Source: Promethearchaeota archaeon (lineage in GTDB: Archaea; Asgardarchaeota; Lokiarchaeia; Sigyniarchaeales; SOKP01). Taken from it: 64,000 nt of DNA. The translations under genes were made by a program, and so were the position numbers. The notes beneath the pieces were generated by a model that was not told where the DNA came from, searched no databases, and was given only the letters and a program-made list of their open reading frames with translations. The first letter of the stretch is position 1. Every line of letters starts with the position of its first letter. Where the stretch lies: contig JAFGOA010000014.1 in NCBI GenBank assembly GCA_016926735.1, positions 28,112 through 92,111 on the forward strand, given 5' to 3'. Positions 26,901 through 38,900 of the stretch are shown piece after piece.

Positions 26901-29900
26901 GAATCTAATTACCCCTATTTAATTGGAACTCTATGGGTAGAACCTGAAATTGATGGAGGAAATGATCTATCGATTCAGGACTATATTGAAATGAACATAG
27001 ATTGTACTATTTACAATGATGATGGTACAACAAGCACATTTCCTCTACGAGAGGGAGTAATGATACGCCCCGGTAATCATGATGGAATCATGACATTTTC
27101 CATTGGATTAGGACCTGAAGATGCTTTCCTAATGGGACTGGAATGTGATATAAATTTACGTTTCAATATAGATTATACTAAAGATCAAATTTATCAAGAT
27201 CAAAGGGATATAGAGATCTATTTACTTGATCTTAGACTTGAATCCAATCCAACAAGTAATAATCCAACTATTTATTGGTCTATTTACAATGATAAATTTA
27301 GTTCAGAGAATATAGACATTGATATAACAAATGGAATTAGCGAGGCATCAGGATTATTAACATTACGAGATCAAGAAATCTTTTTTATATATTCAAATGA
27401 TACTAAAAGATATGGATTACCTTCTGAAAATGAATTACTTTCCTTAAAATCTCAAGAGAATATAATCCCTATTACTGTGAAAGGCGTAAAAGACGGATCT
27501 GAATATGAATTTAGAAGAGATATTGATTATATTATACCCTATATTCATTCGGAAAATCTTGAAAATGCATCTATCATAGAGTTTATAGAATATCCAGATG
27601 AAGAAACAGAATTTAGTATAACCTATATGTTTGATTTTAATTATGATTCTAATTATTATGGTCTTATTTCACTAGGATACTCAAATACCCTTAATCAAAG
27701 CTCAATAAATTTAAAAATACCCAAATCTCTTCTTCCAGAATCTAGTAAGGCTAAATCACCAATGTTTACAAGATTTACTGATAGGTTTATTGGAACAGGA
27801 ATACAAAGTGAATTTATTTTAGATTATTCGCTTGATGACACCCCTATTTGGAATGATGATAATTTTATTATTTATAATTCCCGAGAAATTGAAAGTCAAA
27901 ATGGAAATTTCAATGTAGATTTATATCAAGGGTATCCAAGATTAATCTTCGAAAATGCTCCACCTTCTGATTTAGAATTTAAAGTTATGTATGGTATTAA
28001 ATCTGGATATAATCTTGGTTATGGATTTCAAAAAATAGATAAATCATACAGTGATTCCATTAGGTTACTATATTATGGTGAGACTCCTTCTTCTCAAATA
28101 ATAGATGAGATGAGAAAGCCTCTCACTTCTTACAATCCTAATAATAATTCCCTTTATATTGCTTTAGATAATTCAGAAAAGACAAGATTAGAATTACTGA
28201 GTTTACCATTGTTATATGCACCTGAGATCAGCCTATATTTTGTGTTTGATGAGATTATATTGGATTTAATAGAAAAGTATAATGAATTGGATAAAAACAA
28301 CTTAAAAATCGAATTTAAATATACAACTAATGATGGATTTTATGAATTTTACTCTGATCCTATTTTTATAGATTTGGATTATAATGAGCTATATTTTGAT
28401 ATAGAAAACAATGCTTATACCTTTAGTTATCAAAAAGATTTGCAACCAATTTATGATATGGTTGGAACAAATAATCTTGATATAGAAATTAAAATTTCCG
28501 AATTGGGCGATAATGTTCATATTCCATATCTTATTTTAGATTCCTTTGAATATCTAACGGATGAAAGAATCATTGAGACTTATAATAATATACCTCTAGA
28601 CAACAAAGGAGATATGGATATAGATTCAATTATTAATACTAATCACTATTATCAAATATTTAGTACAGATTTAATCACAGAATATAATCTATTGAGCAAT
28701 TCTGAAGTTACAGTAGGACTTAAAGACCTTCAAGACACAGAATTAGTATCCCTTCAAAAAACTGAGAATGAAGAATTTAATTTCCTATATTATGGAGATG
28801 AGAGGACAATATCGCTTGATGATTCAAGCTATATTCCAAATTTAGGGATGTTCATTAATACTTATGAATCTAATGAAATTGGGTATCAAGATGGCTTTCT
28901 CGATCTCTATTATGGTTCTGGGACTGAAATAGATGGGGAAAAGTATTACGATAAGGATATTTATATGGAATATGGTACTTATGCGGTTGCTGATTATTAT
29001 TCTAGAGTTGTTGATTATACCTCTATTTCGTGGGAAGATTGTTACGAGTTTACTGATAAATTCCTAACAACAGACAATATAGACGTATCAGGGGAAGTTT
29101 TCTATCATCAATTATTTAGTTTAAATTCTGATATAAACAATTCTGCTGTAATGAATTCTATTTTCCCAGAATATGATAACATTTATTTTGGTATTGAACT
29201 AGCAAGGGATCTTGATATCTCAAGGATAGGAGCTGTTGGGAAGCCCTATTATTACGCTATAGGGGCACAAGGATTTCCAATTGGGGAATATCGAGAATTA
29301 TACTGTAATGTTATAGCAAATGGAGATCAGATATATAATCCTACTCCTTCACAATTTGTCATAGAAAAAGAGAGTGAGTATCGGTTAGCGTATGATGAAA
29401 ATAATACGGCATACCTACTTTTCTTCATTCCTTTATATGAATTAAGCACATTTACAGATATAAATGATTATATTATGGTGGATTTCTGGGCAAATGCAGA
29501 ATTTACTTATGGAAAAGATTATTATATACATGAAAATCCAGAAAACTCATATATCTCGGAATTAGAATTCGATTTTAGTTATAGTAGTGTATATTCATAT
29601 AATGTACATCCAGATTTTAAAAACAATAATCATTTCAATATTAAATATTATGCCTTGGAGTGGGAAAATGCTAATGAACATTATATTATGGATTCTTCAG
29701 ATTCATTTACATTCCAAGAAAAAGAAAAATATAATATCTCCATTTTATATTCAAATGCTAAAAATTCAGATAAATTCAGTGTTCAATATCTTGTTCCAGA
29801 AGGACAATACATGAAAGGTTCAGAGCTTTTTACAACTATATATACTTTAATGCAAAATAGCAACAATGAAGAAAAATTAATACAAATTAATATAGGCGAC

Positions 29901-32900
29901 AATAATAATCTAATTTTACAGGAAGCACCAAATTCATATAATTATACAATTAATATTGATGAGATTGAAAGTTATGTGAACCTTATATATGGAATTCCTT
30001 ATAGAATTATAGAAGATTCCTATGTGTATGTTCTAGCAGAATTTAATTCAACTATGCTAAAATATAGTATGAGTCATACACCATTTAATTATAAATATGT
30101 AGATCCATCAAAAGGAGATTATCATATTGAATTAATTATTGATGGTGAGTCTATTGCATTTTCAAATCAGATCCTTTTCCATGAGTATATAAAAGAAATT
30201 AAAGAAAATTATATTTATTTTAATAATAAAGAAAGAGGACAAATAGGATATATTTCTCCTCAGAGTGAGATTACTTTAAAATACAAATTCAAACTTCAAC
30301 CAGGTATTCTGGAAAGAAAGCATTTTTTGATACTTAGCTATCCCTATTCAAATATATTTAATACGGAAATGGGACTAACCACTTCAAGTGATACTAAATA
30401 TAGAGAGACGTATAGAAAATTATCGGGAGGCTCAATTATATCTCCATTTGATTATAGTATCTCTATAGATGATACCTATAGTCTTTATTTGAGTTATAGA
30501 TTAAATCAAAGGGATTATTATGAGCAAAAATTTACGATTCAGGCTCAAAATTATGTATCATGGGAAAATGGCTATATTTACAAATTTATCCCTGATGACT
30601 TAAGAGAAAATGGATATATTGAAGTTTTAAAGACTGATGATAATATAAATTCTGTTAATGTGTATTATTTTGATAATTTTGGACATATGAAATTCCTCGA
30701 TAAGACACATTATAATCTTGATTTTAGCACAGGTAGAATCTTAATTGAAAATGATGGAAATGAACTTGTAGGACCTAGTTTATTGAAAAAAGAATTTTAT
30801 GTATCTTTCCTTTCTAATCCCAATGATAAGGAACTAGCAAGTTATCAATTCTCCTATGATTCTACAAAAGATATAGTGGAGACCTTAGATGTTAATTATT
30901 GGGATATAATTGGAATAGACGATATTGATATAATCCCAAATTTAGATGCATATTATTATATCAATGAACAAAAATCAACCTTAACCAATACTGTATGTCT
31001 TGCATCCCAAATATCTACTTATTTAAAGGATGGAACTGAATTAGAATTTGATATTTCAGCTGAATTGGAGCAATCTAATAGTGAACTACTTAGTGCGATT
31101 CATGAAGGCAAATATTCAGTTCTACACGTAGATGCACATATTGATAATTTAGAAAGTGTTAAGAAATTAATAATCGAATTGTATGATAATTTTGGTAGTG
31201 TAATTCATACTCATTCTATAGTAAAAGAAGAAATTGAAATGTATGATAATGATCTTAGAATAGAATTACCAGACGGTCCTAATTCCCTTCAGACCATTAG
31301 AATAATACCCATATTTAGAGATGATAATGAATATTCTAGTAATAATGATATTGGAATTTCTCAAATTCAAGCAACAAAATGGGATAATGCGTTAGTCTCT
31401 ATTAATGAAGATGGAATTGAATATATGGATGTTACATTACAATATGATCTAAAGACAGACCTATCTACATCTGGATATGAACTTGCCTATATTTTCAATG
31501 ATAAACTAGAATACCTAGAGCTTCCTGAAAATATATCTATTGCTTATGACACTTTAACTGATGAGAATGGAAATATATTATCATATCATTTAAAAATCCC
31601 AAGTGTCTATATTCATCCCAAAACTAAAGAAACAACTAAGTTTCATCATGATGATATAATTGTAATTCGTTATAATTCTCCAATTAAGCGTGGAATTACT
31701 CTAACTGTTGGGAAAATGTACTTTGAAAATAATATCCATCAAGATTTAGAGAAAGCAGAGATTATGTTTGTGAATGCTGATTCCCAAAATTCCTATTCTC
31801 AATTTACAGAAGATTATTATTATTCAGTTCCTCTTCAGGTAACTCCCTTTGAAACTGAATATTCTGGTAGATTTAAAGCTATAAAGATAGAATTAAATTT
31901 CTCTGATTTATTTAAACAACAAAATGCAAATACATTAGATTTTAGTGATATTGTGGTATCTGTGCCTCATCCAAATTACGAGCTGACTATAAACGAAATT
32001 GTACTTTTGAAAGACTCCCAAATAACCGCCGAAAGTGGAGATGTCGATAGTAGGGTATGGCAATATTGTGAAATTGAGATGTTTGAGGCAAGTGAGACGC
32101 CTGAAAATGACGTTTACCAATTACAATTAGATGAGTTACCTCTGTTCTATCCTAATACTGAGTGGATTGAATATTTAAGTATTTATGATGAGAACGGTAA
32201 TTATTATACAGCAGGATTAACAGGAGATCAATATCAGCTTCATTATGATGGAACTTCAAATGAATTTAGGTGGAATCCTTCATTTAATCAATACCCTTCC
32301 TACTTTGGAATGGAATTTGAAGAAACTCTGATAATTGAGCCTAATACAACTCTTTATTTCCAATATTGTACTAATGATTCTTGGAATACACCTATTAGAA
32401 TAGAACAGGAAAATATTGCTCTCAATTCTATTCGAGTTGTGTATGATTATAACTATTTGTTAAAACCTGAATATTACGAGTGGTATAGAGATTATTTTAA
32501 TCCAACTCATTCATATGAAAATATTGCATATTCATTTCAAGATTCAGTAGAATATGAGGTAGTACAGTATTATCATGAGTCATTTACTATCTATGAGGGT
32601 GTTAATCAATATGAATATCAATTTGATACAGATGATTATAATTTTCAGGATGATTTTATTGATTGTAATTTATATCAAGTAATTGGATTAACCCCTACTT
32701 TTGAATCAGAAGTACTAACTGATAATCCAGATTATCTTATTGAATTTTATCCCTCTAACAATTCAGTCTTAATCTTAAATATCAATAATGAAAATTTAAA
32801 TAAATTTGATTTAATTACAATAGTTTTAAATTACAAATATGGACCTATTTCTTCCTATACAGAAATACATCTATTAGATGTCTTTAATCAGACATATTTA

Positions 32901-35900
32901 GAAAATCCGAGAGATAGTTTTGATAATCATTTAAGCATAGATTTTAGTTTTATAAGTACTTCTGGAAATATTATATTTACCCAAAGTGCCAATGTAATTA
33001 CAAGTGATATAACTTCATTTATTCCTATATCTTACACTACTAATTTAGATATATGTGACGATAATAATCATCTTCTTAACTATAATTCTGAATTATATGA
33101 TCATTTTGAATTGTACACTGATCAAAGCTCTATTATTTATGAAGCAGATGTAGATCTCAATGGTGAACCTGAATACAAGCATATAATAGATATTGATAAA
33201 GATGGTATAATAGATGTTATAAAATATGGAATACAAGATGCTGAAAATGCAGGACAGATACTTTGGCATACTGTAATTCAAAATTATAATGGATTTGAGA
33301 CGAAAATCACCAGAGAAAAAGGAGATGATCTAGAGACTAAATGGTTTGATGTAGATGACAAAGCATTTTCTCATTATGATTTTAATATATGGAAACTAGT
33401 TGGGATGGTTTTATTTATGCCTCTATTACTCCAAGGATTGTTTAGTATGATCTCTCCTTCAAGTGATTATTGGGCTCAGAAAAAAGAGCAAACGATGATT
33501 ACAAAGGAAGAGGCTGTAAATCATAAATTTTATAGTATAACCTTAGATAAAGATTATGATGGTTTAGCCGATCAGCAGATTGTATATGAAAGAAATGAAG
33601 CAATACTATCCTATAAAGTCGAGACGTTTGAGAAAACCTTACTTGTAGCAAAAAACAAAGGCAATGGTCTTATCCATCAACCATTAGAGAATATTTCTAT
33701 TAATAAATATAATGATTTAGTATTTAATGATGAGCTAACCGAAGATTTACTTGATTCTGGTGATTTTACAAATTCTAATCATTATATTTTAGCAAATGAA
33801 GATATTCTTAGAGCTTCTTATAGGAAATTTACAGAAAATAGTTCTACATTTTATCAAGATAGTTATTCACAGGAAAAGATCACAATTACAGATTACAGAG
33901 ACGGTGAGATTTCCGAGCAGAGAATTTATCTTGATGATTTTAGAAGTAATGAAATTGATGAAATTGAACCTTATTTTACTTCCTTTATTCAAAGTCAACA
34001 AATAACTAACATCGAGACTGGAGAGCAGACAACGATAAGCTTTGATCCTCAACTTCCATTCACAGATCCTATAGATATCTCTTGGGAAGGTGAGACATGG
34101 GGGATTGATAATGTTCCTATTAAATTGGATTCTCTTCAGGTATTAGGAGAGAATTCCTACTCTTCAAATAGATTTGAAAAAGATATTTATCTTACGATAC
34201 CAAATCGATTTTCTTTATATAATGATTATGGTAAAATATCTAAGGATAGTGTTGTAAATAATGGCTATGCTCAATTTAAAGCTAGTGGTGTATTAATAAC
34301 TACAACTGATGATAAAGTCTATTATACAGGAGATATTGATTCCTTCATTGATGGAAGTGCTAAGACCGAAGGCAAGTATTTTTATCATGATAGTAATCAA
34401 GATGGATTTTATGAAACAGTCTATATCTTAAGTGCTAATCCAACAGAAGCAGAAGATGGACTTCCTATATATGATGTTATTTCAATTGCGTTTAATTATG
34501 ATGGAGTCCATGATGTAGCTCCATACGGACAGATATATAAAAGTGAAATTACAAAGACAGATCTTAATGATTTAAGCTCAGATAAATTAAAAATGGGAGA
34601 CTGGATTTATAGCTATGGTAATATTAGATCTGAAAAATTGTTATTCCCAGAAGAAAATGAGATTTGGGAGAAATATAAACCGAAGGATCATATTTTTGAA
34701 CTATATAAACTTGTAGATATTTCACAAAATCCAAAATTCTCAGAGCTTTTCTATGAAATTCGACATAAGACATATTCAGATGCATGGGAAATTTATAAAG
34801 ACCAATTGTCAGCAGATATAATAGAACAGGTATTTACAACCACAACAGCTTCTGTTATTGCTGGAATTGTAGAAGCAATAATGACCGCAAGTATTATTTT
34901 AGCCCCTTTTGCACATGGGGCTGGAATCCTCACCTATTTTGGTGTATATACATTAATGACAAAGTATTTTATCGATCTAAAAGTTCATCGGTCAAATTCA
35001 ATTTTGAAATCTCAGACGTTCTATCCCACAGATAAAGACAAGAAGACTCCTACATCTCTAAATGAGAGGATGTGGATGGATCGAATTCTAAAAGATTCTA
35101 TGGCATCTGCTCTGATAGGTCATCCTGGGGGGTATTATAGAACTCTATCAGGGGGTATCTCAGGAGAAAAATATACAGCAGAGATTTTAGTTTCACCGCC
35201 AAATGGCGATAGGATCTTTAACTCTATGTCAGGATTTCTTGATTTGTTATGGGAGAATTTTTGGGATATGGGAGAATCTAATCCAGATGTCTATACTGCT
35301 CTTGATTTTGATGATCTTAATTTAGATTATTTCTTGCTAACAAACGATTTATTTGCTCTTAATGGAAGGACTGATAAAAAAGAATATTCATTTAGCCTTC
35401 AAAATTATAATAATGGAATCTATAATGAATATCGGCAGACTACGCTTGGAGCTCTTCAAAATATGGTATCTATTGAATCTCAGAATGGTTTAAACACGAT
35501 AAGAGCAACTTGTGTTAATGGAAGACCTGAATATGAGTTTATAAATAAAGATTCCATTCAATTTAATTCTATTTTACCGTTATCTGCATTATCTAAGCCA
35601 ATAATTCTAAGTAAGGAACGCTACTTACAAATTAATCCATTAAAAGGACATTTAACAATTGATGTTCAATGTGTAGGTGATCCGAATACATTAGGAATTT
35701 GTGCTTATGATATGAATTCAATAGAAAATCAATTCTATAAATCTAAAATATGCATTAATGAAGAGAGTTTCGATTATCCAATTTCAACCATCTATATTGA
35801 TATTATTCAGGAAGATGTGGAAAATGGAGTTCAATATCTTGCTCAAGGAATTGATATTAATAGCTCTGAATTTCTATTAGATGATGGAAATATCTATTTC

Positions 35901-38900
35901 ACAAGACCAATAGACACGATTCTTACTGAAAAATATAATCCTTTGAAAAATCTGCTAAATAATAGAATACTTGTTGGAAACAGTGATTCAAAACTGTATT
36001 ACAAAGTTCATATCTTATTTGATGTAGTTGTAGAAGATACAACAGAATTAACAAGTAGATTAGCATTAGCTCAAGCAACCCAATATGCTGTTATGGACTA
36101 CTTTAGTCAATACACGTTTGCTGAAGTTTCTGCAAATATGATCAGCGAAATTGCCTATACCGAGACATTAACCTTTTGGTCAACAGTAATTTCTGCTCCT
36201 GCTTCTTACTTTGCCTCAACAGCTGTATCTGCCACATTGCTTCATGTATTTTCACAAGCAGGAAGTCAGCTAGCAAAAAGTGCCCTAACCTCAATAATTA
36301 CTTCCTTTAAAACGAATATTATAAAGACAATGTTTAACGCTCTAACTATCGCTCCAATAAGGGAAGTATTTGAAGAAATCATCTTAGATGGATTTATCGA
36401 GTCCCTTTCAGAAGGATTTGTAGATTTTATTGGCGGTACTGACGATATGGCATTTTGGCTCTCCTCTATTGGCACATCAGCAAGAGAGACAGTAGGACCT
36501 GTAGGAACATTGATTCGGGGAGGAGATAAGAATATTAAGACTCAGCTTTCTCTTATGAAAGCTCACAAAGCAGGGGATATAAACGCCATACTTGAGATTG
36601 AACAAAGAATAGCTCAGGAACATGAGCAAAAAATGCAATCAGAAGCACAAAAAGAGCAACAAAAATCTACATGGAAACGATTATTAAGCTCAAAATTGTT
36701 TAATCTACTGATTCTTGCGATGCCAACCATGTTTATCTCTCCATTAGCATTAGGAACGCTAAATCTAATGATAAATAGTATAGGAGGGGATAGTTCCAAG
36801 CAAAATTCCAATGTGTATGGAAAAATAAAATCTCGATTCCAAGCATTTAAGACTAATAGAATACCAAGAATAAGCTATGATGTAGATCCTTCCCTATCAG
36901 CTGAAAGTGTATTTCTCAGAAATATCGAAAAACAAATGAAAAAACCAACAGAATTGGATAGTGTTGATCTTTATTCTATTTTTAGAGGGCTTCAAGAAGT
37001 AGAGATTAATGATCCTGCTCTTACGATTTTATTTCCTGAGATCAATCCAAATCCAAAAAATATTGAGAAAGAGGTTTTAGTAAATAAATTTAATGAAATT
37101 AGAATTACAAATTGGATTCAAGAAATTACAAGTGATTATAGATTTAGAGAATTTAAAGGAAAATTTGAAGATATAAAACAAAATACTAAAAATCTCGGAT
37201 TTGAGAAAAGATCAGAAAAAATAATTCAGCAAATTAAATCAATTGTCAAAGAAAAATATCCTTCAAATCTAAGATTTATTGATGCTATTGGAATTGAAAG
37301 ATATGATCCTAATTTTATATTAGTTGGAAAAATGGTTCATGAAGCTAAAAGAGATTTGTTTATCAAAGACTATAGAGGTGCTAAATCTTATGTTCCAAAA
37401 ATTTCTGAAAATACAATTAGTAAAATGACCACAATTGAAGTTATAGATTATTTAAATGAACACTATTATGGTTTTGATAAGAATATTAACCTAATTATGA
37501 TGATGCTTGATGGTACGCTTATTCCTGATTATGTTAATCTAGCTGATTGGTTAGAGACGCATGGGTATACAATTAATGATGACATTATTATTTTACCTCA
37601 AAATCTTCCTTCAGATGGAAAAGAATTATTCAGTAAAGGAAATTGGGAGAAAGGAACACCATCTCCTTATTATCCCTCCTTAGAGAAGCTATACACTGAA
37701 GTAGGATATTTATTTGAAAGAGCAGGATTAATCAGAGCATTATATAGAGAAGGAGTATCCTTTAATGAAATAATATACGATTTATCTCTTTATATATATG
37801 GAGATTCTGAAGTTATTCCTCAGACGAGAATTGCTCGATATAAAAATGGTCAGCATTTTATTCCTCAACCAAATATGTACTATCAATTCTTATTTGACTT
37901 TATAGCAAAATTAGAACAATCATTAGATAAAGAGACTGCTGAAATATATATTAATGAACTTAAATCAATTTTTGATAAATATGGATTTTCTATATTTGGG
38001 GGTAGGTATGATAATCCATTTTACAATGATGCAAGATTTATTTCTTATAAAATTGCTTACATTTTATGGCAAAATAGGATAGTTTCCTCAAACTCTATAG
38101 AAGGACTTTCAGGGAATTTTTTCCCAGAAGAATATAAGTTAACTAGATTTTATAGTAGACTTGATAGAAATGTAGTAAAAGCATATACTCCAAGTGACCA
38201 TCCTCGAAATTCTATGGGTTATGCTATAGATAATCTGCGAGGACATATTATTCAGGCTATGAATACTAAGCAGGCTGACTTAGATGGTAATATATTAACA
38301 AACAAAAGAAAAAGTGAAATATTAGCAGAAATAAATAATTTATTGAATAATTATGATGCAAAGACTCAATCTTATTGGAAATGGTATAAAATGCTCACAA
38401 AAGGAGATAAGGATAATAAATACAATAGAGACAAATATGATTTTACCGATTTAATATTAGAGATAATCTTTTCTAATGAATTATTACCTCAAATAGGATT
38501 AATGAAGGATATGATAAATTTACTATTTGGAGGAGTAAGTGCTGTCTCTATAAAGACCATATTTGGAGATGCTGAGAAAATTTCAATTCGTACATTATTA
38601 AAAATGAAATTTATTGTCTCAAAATGGACTATTCATGACTTTGAGATCTTGGAAAGTAAGATTGCATTAGATAAGGACCACTTAATCCAAACTAAAGATA
38701 TAATCTTGAACGTACTTGAGAATTTTATTCGAGAAAGAGGGTATTTAGAAAAAGAGGTTATAAAGTATGGAAGAATATTCACTCAAAAAGATCTTATATT
38801 AGAATATAGTCTGATAAATGAATTATATAATTATCTTGCTGAAATTCAATATCTACAACAAAAAAATACTTTAAAGCAACCACTTATTTCAGACATAAAA